Origin: Iris pallida
Taxonomy: Eukaryota; Streptophyta; Magnoliopsida; Asparagales; Iridaceae
Direction: 5' to 3'
Assembly (NCBI GenBank): GCA_029216955.1
Contig: JANAVB010004170.1
Location: forward strand, 47,490-111,489
DNA: 64,000 nucleotides
Part shown: one piece after another, positions 1-10,835 of the stretch
How the letters are laid out: every line of letters starts with the position of its first letter
Position numbering within the stretch: the stretch's first letter is position 1
Position numbers and translations under genes: made by a program
The notes under the pieces: generated by a model
Database searches by the model: none
What the model was told of the DNA's origin: nothing
What the model saw: only the letters and a program-made list of their open reading frames with translations

Positions 1-1
1 C

Positions 2-350
2 TGGTACCAGACGGACCCGAGGGTTGGTACAGCCGGTCAGACTTGGACAGCATTCAAGAAACTATTCAAGGAGAAATTCTTTCCTGATACAGCTCTCCGT
101 GCTCTGGAGGCGCAGTTCGAGAGTTTGGTTCAGGGGAACCAGACCGTTGAGGAGTATGCTGGAGAGTTCAGCCGTTTGAGCAGATTCATCGAGGATCTTA
201 CCGAGGTCGGAAAGGCGAGGAAGTTTCGCAGGGGTTTGATCAAGAAATTAAGTCATATACCAAGAGGGACCGCGATGCCACTTTCGAGCAGATTCTAGTA
301 GGAGCCATGACAGCGGAGGACGATCTTGGACGAAGGAGAAGAGGAGGCTA
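2..350 (+). pseudogene. gag capsid fragment (element A)
   Basis: An open frame from position 2 to a stop at 296-298 encodes a Retrotrans_gag-type capsid segment: it opens WYQTDPR, then has FKKLFKEKFFPD, FESLVQGNQTVEEYA and FSRLSRFIEDL. The order and wording match the gag of element K on the other strand (53239-53849). After about 284 the homologous reading moves to another frame (FEQILVGAMTAEDDLG), so a frameshift separates capsid from nucleocapsid. The N-terminal part is outside the window. In a working element this protein would form the particle shell. Here it is broken. Confidence 0.8.
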
Positions 351-399
351 GACACTCAGGGAGCTAGTGCCAGTGCGGGACCGGCCAAGAGGCCCCCTG

Positions 400-516
400 C
401 AGATTCAGCAGCAGTATCCGTATCAGATGCCCCACCTACAGATTTAGCAGCAGTATCCGCATTAGATGCCCCACCTGCAGATTCAGCAGCAGTATCCGCA
501 TCAGATGCCCTACTTG
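400..516 (+). repeat. 39-bp tandem repeat in gag linker, 3 copies
   Basis: Three consecutive near-identical 39-bp units start at 400, 439 and 478, followed by more degenerate Gln-rich copies to about 600. In one frame each unit encodes the 13 residues QIQQQYPYQMPHL with small changes. The repeat lies in the Gln/Pro-rich linker between capsid and zinc knuckle. Unit 2 has an in-frame TAG. Confidence 0.8.
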
Positions 517-659
517 CAGATTCAGCCACAGTTTTAACAGCAGATGCCACCCCTACAGTTTCAGCAGCAAATGCTACTTCTACAGTTTCAGCAACAGTAC
601 CACAGCCGAGGGTCTACCTTCATCAGCGGCAGTTTCAGGACTATGTACCCTTCCAGCAG

Positions 660-1048
660 ATGCAGCAGCCACAGAGTCAGCAGCAGGCCCCGGAACAGCA
701 GCTAGTTATTATTTGTCCCTTCTGTAAGAGACCAGGGCATGGTTGGGGCGAGTGCCGAAAGAGGTTGGGCAGATGTTTGCTTTACGGATCTGATCATCGT
801 CTGAGAGAGTGTCCCGAGTCATCAGGACAGACAGTTCAGGAGCAGGAGCTAGGGCTCCGGTAGACCAGCAGACGGGATTACCCTTACCGACTCAGCACGA
901 GGTATATGCAGCATCACAGCAGGCCAGAGGAGGCCAGCAAGGGCGAGCCTTCGCCAGGACAGTGAGGATGCTCAGGCCAGTAGAGATCTTGCTGCAGGTT
1001 CCGATCTATTCAATTTTCTTTCCGCAATTGCCTCTTATACTGCCTTAA
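660..1048 (+). pseudogene. gag nucleocapsid zinc-knuckle region (element A)
   Basis: The first knuckle is intact: CPFCKRPGHGWGEC fits CX2CX4HX4C. The second, CLLYGSDHRLREC, has lost its second Cys (Tyr instead). Tandem CCHC knuckles are the nucleic-acid-binding part of Gag. The frame then closes at 863. The next frame (809-1048) continues with a linker (PLPTQHEVYAASQQARGG) of the kind that normally leads into the protease, but no protease follows. Pol is absent from this copy. Confidence 0.75.
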
Positions 1049-1484
1049 ATTTTGATTCCTTCTGTTCCTTGTTAGTTGATTAATTCTGTCTTTTGTTCTT
1101 GTGTTATGTTAGTTTTCTTCTGGGATAAATTATATGGGCTAGGTCACCTTGGTTATGGAATCGAGAATCTTCGATGGTCGTGTTTAGCTGGCATAGTGAG
1201 GACATATAGTCAGATTTAGGACGTATTTCTCGGGTGTGGGAATTTAAGGTTTTTGCTGCCAAGCATGCGGCAATGCAAAAATTTTAAATACCATATTTTA
1301 GAGGTATGTGCCTTAGTCGAGGACTCTGTGATTATCGTAGCCTTGTTCACTAGCACGACGAACATTCTGAGTATCATGATTTTGGACAGACGCATATGAT
1401 TATCTGACGGTATGTTTGAGACTTTGATTGTGGGTGTTTGACCTAGAAGGACTGCTACCATCTTAAATTTGAGGACAAAATTTT
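1049..1484 (+). other. Non-coding 3' internal region of element A
   Basis: No credible coding sequence. It ends with the phrase TTGAGGACAAAATTTTTATAAGG, split here as the usual plant gypsy lead-in to the PPT. Short reading frames on the minus strand are taken as chance. Confidence 0.6.
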
Positions 1485-1501
1485 TATAAGGTGGGTAGGA
1501 T
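1485..1501 (+). other. Polypurine tract of element A
   Basis: The purine-rich stretch AAGGTGGGTAGGAT lies directly before the LTR start TGTAACACCC. This is where plus-strand DNA synthesis would be primed. Confidence 0.7.
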
Positions 1502-2087
1502 TGTAACACCCAGTTTCTGAAATAGGGTAATTTTAAATTTTGTATTTAAATTATTTAATTATGGTATTTAGTTTAATAATATATTTTTGGTGATTTTTAA
1601 TAATTTCTAAACAATTTAAAAACTGGTTGAGTCATGACTTGTGATTTGGTGTGCAGCTAGTGAAGCTGTAGTGACTGTCTGCCCTAGAGCCTAACCATGT
1701 GGGTAGAGATTTTGTTAGTACATTTAGCTTGAGGATATTTGGTTATCTTGAATTTATTTGAATTTATAATTATTTGCAAGTTAATATATACTATATTAAA
1801 TGGTGTGATTTAATATTATTAAATTGATTACCATGTGGTTGTTAGTAGCCCCAACCTAGAATTGACCTAACCTAGGTTAGTCCTAGTTAGTCATGGTTAG
1901 ACTAAGTTAGAAATTGATTTGGTCATGGTTAGTCATGACTAGTTAGAATGACTAGGTTGCAACTTAATTAAAGGGGGAAACCTAGACTTTTGACCATTGA
2001 ATATACTAGATGGAATGAGAGCCCTTAGATTGATTCTCTAAAACCCTAAACCTAGCATTGATGGCCAGCCACATAGGGCACCTATCC

Positions 2088-2096
2088 CTATAAAAT
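2088..2096 (+). promoter_or_regulatory. Putative TATA box of the A LTR
   Basis: CTATAAAAT about 590 bp into the LTR is followed by a C/T-rich stretch. The solo copy has CTATAAATAC at the matching place (48231-48240, minus). Retroelement transcription would start shortly after it. Confidence 0.6.
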
Positions 2097-2435
2097 CCCT
2101 CTTGAAACTTGTGCCTCTTTTCACTCTTTCCACCATTCTAAGAACAAGGTTGTTCCTTTGAAATTTCTTCATAGTTTATTCATTAATGATCCATTTTCAT
2201 TGAGATTTCTTCCATCATGATCTAATTAAAGTTTCCTTGCTGATGGTGGAGTCAAATCTCAGATTTGCATCAATTTGGGGATTTGGGGTGGCCTTGAAGA
2301 ACTCTTTAAAAGAGACTTTTTGAGTGAAGAACAACCTATAGGTACATTCTAATCTACCCATTAAAACTAGGTTTAAATTGCATATTCATCTAGCCCTAGG
2401 TGTCCTGATTCTGTAGGAATAGGGTTTCCAAGTTT

Positions 2436-3090
2436 CGTGTCCTGTACGTGTCCGTATCGGACACGTATCAGTGACAGCTTCAGGTGTTCGACGAAATGCC
2501 ACAAAGGGCATTTCGTTCGAATTTTTGAATTGTAATTGAATAGAATTTAGTTTTTGGTGTCGCTTATCCATTTATGTAACTCTGAGATGATTTCTTGTTT
2601 GTGTCGTGTCGTTTGGACACTCGTGCACACGCACTTGGACACGCGCGCGCAGGGCTACAGTAATCCCCTGCATATCGGGGTCTCCACAGGACACGACATG
2701 AACTCTTTGGACACGAAATTTTGTGGGAGTTAGGGGCATCGTCTGTCATCCCTCTCCCAAAATTTCACGACATTCATGGTCGGTTTGGGAGATATTAGCC
2801 GCGCACGGGGAATGCACTGCACTGTGCGCGGCCTGCGGCTAGCCACTGATACGGGTTCAAATCTCTGGACACGACACACCCTGGCACGTTTCAGGGTGAC
2901 ACACACTTAACCCTACCCTAGGCGCACCCCCTTGCACGAGCATGAGGATTGGGAACCTGTGTCGGGTGCACGACACGCGTGCACGCCCGCACGATGTTGT
3001 CCCCAAGTCCAGTGTCTGAATTTACCCGTTTGGGTTCTGTTGCACTTGGACACGTTTGTGTCCACTCCAGTGGACACAAACTCGACACAA
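2436..3090 (+). repeat. GGACACG/CGTGTCC-rich module in the A LTR
   Basis: The heptamer CGTGTCC or its complement GGACACG, with close variants such as GTGTCG and GACACG, recurs many times, often near CACGTG-like cores. The same kind of module is in the solo LTR (47050-47900), the K LTRs (50980-51450 and 56930-57420) and the G LTRs (27085-27260 and 35540-35720). It lies downstream of the TATA box, in the likely transcribed leader. Confidence 0.6.
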
Positions 3091-4816
3091 AACACGTATG
3101 TAATGTGTGGTTGCATACCTATCACTGTTTGGGCATTTAATTTAGTTTTGATGCTTAAAACACAAATTTCCCTATTTCCAAAGAATTAAGTATCAGTCCA
3201 GTTTTAGTGTTCTGTTTCCAGATTTTAATTTTGACTTTTGGCATCATTTTTAACCCACTAATTGCTATTAATTACATGTTATGATAGCTCTAATATGTGT
3301 GCCTAGATGTTTGCTTGTGGTGTGTCAAATTTGGATTGAAATGGAGAAGTATTGGGGCTAAATTCTGGGTGTTGAGTCGGGGACTGTTAAGTGATATTAG
3401 TGTAGCTAGGCTGTTTAGTTTTAATGTATTAACCTGAGATTTCACTGTGAGGGTGTAACCAAATCTGAGTTTGATTTGGACTGTTTGACCTGTGTATGAT
3501 GGGGGGGAAGGTGAGTGTTGATTCTTTTCATTGATTTTCCTGTGTGCACTGTTTCAGTTATATATTGCTCACTACTTCACACACACACACACACTTTGCC
3601 TCTCTCACCACTCACTATCATATACATTGTATTTACACACACACACATATGAGGACACTGTCACTTAGTTTAGGGCTTAACAGTTATAGATGTATATTGG
3701 TCTGTTTTGAGAAAACCTGAGAAGGGCTTTCCCTTTTCTTGGCAATAGTTAACTGAGATTGTTGTTTAGGAAACTGGGATCTTGAATGTGAATTTAAAAC
3801 TGAGTTTTGAAATATAATAACTGAGATTGGGTTCTTGAATTCAGTTTTTTGGGTTTCATCAGTATGTATTCTCATTTGGACTTTCACACATGAGTTTTGG
3901 TATCTTATTTCTCAGATTTTTCCATTTCGTATCCTTTCCATTTCTTTTCTTTCTACAGTTCTCTCACACACAGGCCTATGACACATACAACCAAATTGCT
4001 GAGCACTCTTGACACACACACACATTTTCTATCTTGCTCTCATGTAACACACACCCTTACACTAGCCTACCTTATGTTAACTGGCCTATTAGCTAACTAA
4101 GCATACAACTGGACTGCATTGCATATATCTGAGTTTTGGTTCACTGTTTTCTTTTCTGATTTCAGTTCATACATACACACTTGAATTTACCCTATCTCTC
4201 TTTTTTCTGAAACATAGACACCACCACAGGTACCCCTTCTACTGTCACTCCCCTCATTGTTATACACATTGGGTCACTCCTCACAACATCACTCCATAAA
4301 CCATCTATGTTCACCCATTAGCAGCCCCTTTGCACCAAAACCTGTCCTAAAGTTCCCATATCAGTCCATGGTACAGCTCCAAAACCTGGTCCTTTGAACC
4401 ACCATAAATCAGTCCCAATCCCAGCCCAGAACAGCCCTGTTCACTATATTCCAGCCATATCAGGCCCCCATTTGACAGTAAATACAAGTCCCCTTTTTGG
4501 CCTATGTTGGCTGTTCCCATTTCATTCATACACACCCCTCTTCCATTCTATATCACACATATGTAAGTTCACATTATAGTTTCCATATATTTTTAGTAAT
4601 ATTATATGATTAGTGAAGGTGATATTTATATGTACTTATGGGGGTGATACAATGTAGAATACAATGAATATAGGCTTGTATTATGTAAATAGGTAATACA
4701 CTATATTATGAATAATGTAGTATAAAATTGAGGCTTGAGTTGGCTTGTATATCCTTGTGATTGGTGTGTGATTGCTAGATTAGGCTTGGTGAGACTTATT
4801 ACTTGTTAGGGTCAGT

Positions 4817-4884
4817 CTTGACCTAGTTGACCTAGTTTGACTAGTATAGTTGACCAAGAGTTGACCTTGGTCTAGATTGACCTA
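4817..4884 (+). repeat. TTGAC (W-box-like) array in the A LTR
   Basis: Six TTGACC/TTGACT-type pentamers stand within about 68 bp. Matching arrays lie in the solo LTR (45353-45432) and, much longer, in both K LTRs. TTGAC[C/T] is the core of the W-box bound by WRKY factors (known from plants). That these sites act is inference. Confidence 0.6.
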
Positions 4885-5286
4885 GACAGCATGCAGATGC
4901 ATTGTACATTCATATATCACCCTCTGTATACATCTTGACTTGTGTTGCTCTAACTGGGAGTCAGGTACCTCATCTCGGACAGTACATTTTCACAGCTATT
5001 CAGATACCAGGCGAGTACATTCTCTGATCATTTCATATCCTGCTTAGAATTATTTCCTGCAGTAGATTACTTTACTTGTACTGTCACGTTGGTCACACGG
5101 ATTGGTACTATATGGATCCCTTCTTGAGATGTTATCTTTAGGAGCATCGGGTACTACATATTCTGTGCGTTTCACTTACATGACGTATCATATGCTTCAT
5201 TGGTTCTTTGATCACTTACGACATATACTATTATGATCGTAGAGTCTTCCTCGAATCCTTGTCCCATTTATGGGACTACTATGTAT

Positions 5287-5365
5287 CACCTTCGGGGTCT
5301 ATTACCTTCGGGGTCTATTACCTTCGGGGTCTTATCACCTTCGGGGTCTACCACCCTTCGGGGCT
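5287..5365 (+). repeat. CTTCGGGGTCTATTAC tandem repeat
   Basis: Five head-to-tail copies of a 16-18 bp unit based on ACCTTCGGGGTCTATT. The matching part of the solo A-family LTR (near 45090) has no such array, so the expansion happened in this copy or subfamily. Confidence 0.7.
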
Positions 5366-6146
5366 GTTACATAGCATCATATAACATAACCTGGCTGGAT
5401 CCTTGTGTATTGATTGGGGGTACAGGGAGTATAAATAGCCATGTGAACAATTTCCAAAGTAGAATAGCCATGTACGCCTCTTTAGTATAGCCATGTACAA
5501 TCAAGCCGTTCACATGTCGACTTTGTGCTCTAAATCACTAGTCACTGGTAGCTCTTTATTTATAGTAGATATTTCTTTACAGCTCTCTCTCTGTTTACAT
5601 ACAGCATTTCTTTCAGTACCTGTATCTTACTTTACTGCATGATTATATTTTCTAACCTGCTATGAACTGTTGAGATGTACTGTGCTCGCTCCCGTCTTGA
5701 CTGGACCTGTTGAAAATTTTACAGAGGATGATGAGGAGCCCTGCACCCCTTACTTGGAGTTTGCCTAGATGACACTCGCGACCTGGACCCCTGGGGAGGT
5801 TCAGGCAGCTGCTGAGGGCGATACCCTGCTTAGTATAGATAGCTTAGACTGTTTTCCCATTTTATGTTTAGTTGTTGTTCTTGATTCAGAGTTGTATATT
5901 TTTAGAGATGATTAGACCTGTATTTCATTTCTGTTGTACCTCAGTTGAGGATTCTCTTACCTATTTTATCGTGCCATATTCTATCTCTAGATTGTGATTG
6001 AGTTGTACCTCTGTGTTGGCCTCCTTATGGAGAGTATTCATATTATGTTATATAGTTCATGACCTAGAACAGCGTTCTACCGCCGACACTGCGTAAGCTG
6101 GCGTTGTTACGTTCTCGTACCCTCACAGTGGGTGCGGGTTGTGACA

Positions 6147-6960
6147 AGCATCAACCAGGTTTTGTAAGTACAAACCTGTCGTTTTGAGGGCACGGAAGAT
6201 GCCATCTCAGATACGTGGCTTAAGGATATTGAGGCTATTCTGACAGCAGCTAAGGTGCCGACAGAAGAACGTGTGGATCAAGTGAAGTTGTTACTTCAGG
6301 ATCTCGCACGTGATTGGTGGGAATCAGAGGAAGTGGGTATCAGACGTCCTGTTGCTTGGGACGACTTTACTGTAAGATTCAAGATGAAGTACTATGGAGT
6401 TGTGGCCAGTTTGAGCTGCAACAGAAGTTTATCAACCTCAAGCAGGCCGGCAAGACGGTAGATGCTTATGCAGCAGAGTTTTGCAGATTGAGTAGGTTTG
6501 TCTCGGAGATGGTAGCAATAGAGAGCCAGAGGGCTATGAGGTTCCAGCAAGGTTTCATCTTGAGCCCTTACAATTGATAGAGGGCCACAATTACCAGACT
6601 TTCGATGAGGTATTAACGGTACCCCCAAGGCATGAGATCACCATTCAGAGGATCACGGCAGGAATGGAGGTCAAAGAGATCCCACAGTCAGATTGAAGGA
6701 TAGGGGGAGCAGCACCCCGAGTAACAACACCATCCCTTGGCTTTCGCATCCACGATGTGGCAATACGAGGGCCAGCACCACCACCAAGGCTACAGCAACA
6801 GCAACAGAGAAGAACCAGCAACCCCCAGCGGCTGCACTTATTATGGAAGGTAGGACACACTAGAGATGTGTGTCGACATTGAACGGGCAGTGTTTGATAT
6901 GTGGAAGCCCAGATCATCGGGTTACCACCTGTCCCATGAATTCGAGGTCAGGAGGACCAG
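6147..6960 (+). pseudogene. gag of element B (5'-truncated, frameshifted)
   Basis: From 6183 one frame reads FEGTEDAISDTWLKDIEAIL and then DQVKLLLQDLARDWWE, the typical capsid start of plant chromovirus Gag. Near 6395 the reading moves to another frame (LQQKFINLKQAGKTVDAYA, FCRLSRFVSEM). The C-terminal part holds two CCHC knuckles: one split by a frameshift near 6850 (GHTRDVC) and one intact, CLICGSPDHRVTTC, at about 6876-6920. Upstream gag is lost to the insertion of A. The product would have been the particle shell and RNA-binding protein. Confidence 0.8.
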
Positions 6961-7269
6961 TGCAACAATTTCTTGCTCTGCCAGCACCGGACAGGCCAGT
7001 ATCGAGGACCAGCGGGCAGTGAGATCGTTGGCACAGCGCCCGTTCATGTCGCAAGCTCAGATGTTTCGGCAGCAGGGACCGCTGAACAGCAACACCAGCA
7101 TAGACCACCCCAGCATTATCAAGGCAGGGGCCAGCAGCAGCACCAGGCTAGGCCACAACATGGGAACCAACAAGGAGTCGAGGGCAGGCATTCACTCTGT
7201 CCTTGGAGGAGGCATTAGCATCGGAAGATATTGTGGCAGTAACATTCTCGTAGCCTCATATCATGCAGT

Positions 7270-7590
7270 AGCATTATTTGATTGGGAGCATCACACTCAT
7301 TTATATTTGTACAATTTGCAACACGGCTAGGAATGGAATTTGAGGCATTGCCAGAGCTTAAATATACTCACTGGTAATGGTCTCGTAGGAGTTAGTAGAG
7401 TTATTCTAGCATGTAGTATTGTAGTTTGCAGGCATTCCTTACCAGCCCTGGTTGATAGAATTTTCTGTTGGAAATTTTGACGTTATCTTAGGCATGGACT
7501 GGCTGAAAGACAGTCATGTGATAATAGATTGTCGTAGAGGGAGTGTATCTTTTGATATTACAAGCATGAAGCGGTTCACCTTAGTCAGAT
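7270..7590 (+). pseudogene. Retropepsin-like protease region (element B)
   Basis: The LFD...GASHSF active-site neighbourhood is present, but a one-base shift falls inside it: LFD is in one frame and GASHSFI in the next. Downstream, FATRLGMEFEALPEL and then FDVILGMDWLKDSHV give the usual C-terminal ILGMDWL of gypsy proteases. The enzyme would cut the Gag-Pol polyprotein. It is inactive here. Confidence 0.75.
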
Positions 7591-7794
7591 CAGTGGCAAC
7601 TCAACAAGAGCAAGGAGTAGTGACGGCAATGAAAAAGTTCAAGTTCGAAGGTAGTTGAAGAGTTTCTGGACGTATTTCTCGAAGAACTTCCAGGTCTACC
7701 ACCGGTTAGGGATATTGAGTTCAGCATAGAATTGGTACCTGGAACTAAACCGATATCAAATCGAGTTTACAGAATGGCAGATTCATAACAGGCC

Positions 7795-8570
7795 AAGGTA
7801 TATCAGCACATAGACGAACTAAAGGAAAAGAAGTTCATCCAAGCTAGCATATCACCATGGACAGCACCAGTGGTACTTGTGGGGAAGAAGGATGGGTCAT
7901 CTAGATTGTGCATCGATTACAGGAAGCTTAACGCGGCAACAGTAAAGAACAAGTACCCACTACCCAGGATCGATGACTTGTTTGATCAGTTGAGCAGAGC
8001 TAGAGTTTTCTCCAAGATAGATCTTCGTTCAGGGTATCATCAAGTGAGGGTTCAAAAGGAGGATATTCCCAAGACAGTATTCAGGTCAAGTATGGGCATT
8101 ATGAATTCTTGGTAATGCCGTTTGGTTTGACCAATGCTCCAGCAATATTTATGGATTTGATGAACATCATCTTTATGCCATACTTAGATTAATTTGTCGT
8201 TGTGTTTCTTGACGACATTCTCCTCTACTCTGCTAGTGAGGAGGAACATGAGGACCACCTCCGAAAAGTGTTACAGGTTCTAAGAGAGAACCAGTTGTAT
8301 GACAAGCTCAGCAAGTGTGAGTTTCGGTCGGACCACATTTCAATTTTGGGGCACATCGTATTAGGAGATGGAGTAGCAGTGGATCCCAAGAAGGTAGAAG
8401 CAGTAAAGAGTTGGCCAGTACCCAAGACCGTAGCAGATGTGCGAGTTTTTGGGATTGAGGGATATTACAGGAGATTTGTAGCAGACTTTTCAAGACTTTC
8501 AGCACCCATGACCCGCTTGACACGAAAGGATGTACCATTTGTCTGGTCGGCAGAATGTCAGGCATCATTT
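7795..8570 (+). pseudogene. Reverse transcriptase (element B)
   Basis: Hallmarks in order: [55 protein letters not shown], then a frameshift near 8113, [17 protein letters not shown], and the catalytic box VVFLDDILLYS at about 8203-8235 (xDD retained). A stop (TAA) lies just before the catalytic box. The thumb/connection reads KCEFRSDHISILGHIV and FGIEGYYRRFV. This is a canonical Ty3/gypsy RT, not functional because of the stops and shifts. Confidence 0.9.
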
Positions 8571-8575
8571 AGAAC

Positions 8576-8970
8576 TTGAAGCAGAAGTTGATATCTGCAC
8601 CTATTCTTACATTGCCAGCTGGGTCCGGAGGTTTCACTGTATATTGTGATGCGTCAGGTAAAAGACTTGGATGTGTCCTTATGCAACATGAGAAGGTGAT
8701 AGCATATGCATCTAGGCAACTTCGAGACCAGAAGAACCTACTCATGACTTGGAGTTGGCGTAGTAGTATTTGCTTTGAAGCTATGGAGGCATTACTTATA
8801 TGGTACCGAGTGGACATGTACACAGATCATAAAAGTCTGAAGTACATCTTTACTCAGAAGGAGCTGAACATGGGATAGAGAAGATGGTTGGAGTTGATCA
8901 AGGATTACGACGTAGAGCTTCAGTATCATCCAGGCAAGGCTAATGTGGTAGCAGACGCTCTCAGCAGGAG
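8576..8970 (+). pseudogene. RNase H domain (element B)
   Basis: LISAPILTLPAGSGGFTVYC followed by DASGKRLGCVLMQ gives the conserved first Asp region. [17 protein letters not shown] is the second hallmark. The connection to integrase reads [18 protein letters not shown], with a stop near 8876. The domain would degrade the RNA strand of the RNA-DNA hybrid. Confidence 0.85.
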
Positions 8971-8979
8971 ACGGCATAT

Positions 8980-9685
8980 TTATGTTGACAACACAGAGAC
9001 ATATCTTAGAAGACCTTCAGGAGATGGGCATCAAAGTTAAACTTCCTAGTGATGTAGGAGTTCTAACAAGTCTACAAGTTCAATCCGACTTGGTAGACAG
9101 GATCAAGGCAGCTCAGGTACAGGATCCAAGGATTCAGAAGCTTAGGGCAGAATGTAGTCAGCTCAGGGAGATGAGAATTCATGAAGATGTATACTTAGGT
9201 TTGGATCACGTCTATGTGTGCCTAGTGGAGATATCAGACAGGAGGTTATGGCAGAAGCTCACAGTTCCCAGTATTTGTACACCCTGGAGGGACTAAGATG
9301 TACTAAGATATCAAGCAGCACTTCTGGTGGAACGGGATGAAGAGGGAGATAGCTAGATTTGTTTTCCGTTGCTTGGTATGTCAGCAAGTGAAGGCAGAAC
9401 AGCAGAGGCCAGCTGGGTTATTGCAACCGCTTCCTATTCCGGAATGGAAATGGGAACATATTACAATGACTTTGTGACCGGTTTACCGAGATCACCAAGT
9501 GGTAAAGATGCTATTTGGGTGATAGTAGATCGACTTACAAAGGTGGCACACTTTCTTCCTTTCAGAGTAGGGCAATCTACAGAAAGGTTGGCACAATTGT
9601 ATATGCAACAGATAGTCAGGCAGCATGGAGTCCCTATCAGTATTGTGTCAGACAGAGATACCCGTTTTACATCACATTTATGTTC
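8980..9685 (+). pseudogene. Integrase, truncated (element B)
   Basis: The zinc-binding end is recognisable as FRCLVCQQVKAEQQRPAG. The catalytic core shows NDFVTGLPRSPSGKDAIWV (first Asp near 9469) and VSDRDTRFTSH (second Asp near 9655). The reading then breaks into copia gag sequence. The third catalytic residue (Glu) and any C-terminal chromodomain are missing, cut off by the junction with element C. Confidence 0.85.
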
Positions 9686-10835
9686 AACGGTGAAGGACAA
9701 TCCATAAATAGACCTCCACTATTTGATGGAACAAACTATACATATTGAAAACATGAATGAGTTTCTTTCTTAAGTCACTAGACTTCGGTCATTGGTCGAT
9801 AGTTATAGGCGATTACAAAAAACCGCCTAGAAAAGTGATTGATGGTGTTCTAGTAGACAAGCCCCATGATAAGTATACTGAGCATGAAAAGGCACAAGCT
9901 AGTCTAGATGCACGAGCTATCAATGTACTATTCTGTGCAATTGATAAAACCGAGTTCAATTGCGTATCTACTTGTGCCACATCTAATAAGATTTGGGACT
10001 TCTTAAGGTAACACATGAAGGAACTTTCCAACTAAAGGAATCCAAGATCAGTAAATTGACCCAAGAGTACGAGGCATTCAAGATGAAACTCGGTGAATAA
10101 ATTACACAGATGCTCACTCGTTTTCTAGATATTACTAATCCTCTACAATCTCTTGGATAGGATTACAGCAACCAAAGAAGATCTAGAAAGTACTGTGGGC
10201 TCCAACCAAGAACTAGAACCCAAAGGCCACCATGATCATAGAAGGAAACGACCTCACCACGATACATTGGAGACACTTATGGGCAAGCTCATGACCCATG
10301 AGCTGGATTGGCAAGACTTTGAATAGGCCCTCAAAAAAAATCCATCACCTTCAAAGCCCAACCCAGAAGAGTCTCATGTAATGATACTGATGGTGAGATT
10401 TTGATGGTGATGAACAGGACCACTGGTCAAGAACTTTAAGAAATTCTTATAGTTTGAGCAATCAAACGGAAAGAAGAAGGATATCCATGAAAGCAACGAA
10501 GAAGATACTATCTACTTTGGATGCAAGAAGTCAGGGCACATGAAGAAGACTGTCCACCAGCAAAGAAAAGATGTCCATATGATCGGTCAAGATCGAGTAG
10601 GAAAGCAACAACTGGTCGAAAGTATGCAAATACTAGCATCTGGTACGAAAGTGAGACAACAGTGCAAATGTCCGCCTGATGGCATATGAAAAGGTATCTA
10701 AAAACCCTCTTTACAATAATTTTACATCTGACCAGTTAGAAGATGCCTTCAGCGAACTACTTGAAGAACACAGAAATGTTTGGACAAGTATAAGTAGTTA
10801 CGCAAGGAGATTAAGGCATACACAATCGAAGTAGT
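9686..10835 (+). pseudogene. Sirevirus-type gag, N-terminal part (element C)
   Basis: It starts with RPPLFDGTNYTYW-type wording (a stop replaces Trp). An open stretch (9757-10011) reads SLDFGHWSIVIGDYKKPPRK and ARAINVLFCAIDKTEFN, matching UBN2/retrotran_gag_2 domains of copia Gag. Further on are a weak first knuckle (FGCKKSGHMKK near 10518-10550) and a coiled-coil-like Glu/Leu-rich stretch, LEDAFSELLEEHRNVW, near 10735-10790. Several stops are present. The reading is cut at 10835 by element E and resumes at 22233. Confidence 0.8.

Larger units (their letters stand above)
1..6146 (+). mobile_element. Element A: 3' part of a gag-only Ty3/gypsy retrotransposon
   Basis: The window opens inside the internal region of a plus-strand Ty3/gypsy element. 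A capsid fragment and one good CCHC zinc knuckle are followed, with no protease, RT, RNase H or integrase, by about 435 bp of non-coding DNA, a polypurine tract and a 4645-bp LTR. The LTR starts TGTAACACCC and ends GGTTGTGACA. The sequence right after it (6147 on) is not a primer-binding site but the middle of another gag gene (element B). This LTR is therefore the 3' LTR and A sits inside B. The 5' part of A lies outside the window. A second copy of the LTR is at 44170-48825 on the other strand, which confirms both LTR ends. Confidence 0.8.
1502..6146 (+). repeat. LTR of element A (4645 bp)
   Basis: It begins TGTAACACCC and ends GGGTTGTGACA. The same unit in reverse, 4656 bp long, forms a solo LTR at 44170-48825. 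Modules along it are: a TATA box near 2088, a stretch dense in GGACACG/CGTGTCC (about 2436-3090), CA-rich stretches (about 3580-4050), a TTGAC array (4817-4884), a short tandem repeat (5287-5365) and a terminal block shared with the K-family LTR (CCTCACAGTGGGTGCGGG). Confidence 0.85.
6147..9685 (+). mobile_element. Element B: fragment of a Ty3/gypsy retrotransposon (gag to integrase)
   Basis: Directly downstream of the A LTR the sequence runs in order through gag, two zinc knuckles, protease, RT, RNase H and integrase of a plus-strand Ty3/gypsy element, all with frameshifts and stops. Its 5' part was displaced by A. Its 3' part is missing because the sequence changes into a copia gag at about 9685. 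No LTR of B can be recognised in the window. Confidence 0.85.

Noticed and set aside
6866..7330. 154-codon plus-strand frame in element B as a separate gene
   Set aside because: It crosses the zinc-knuckle and protease region in the wrong frame; the gag and protease motifs are in neighbouring frames.
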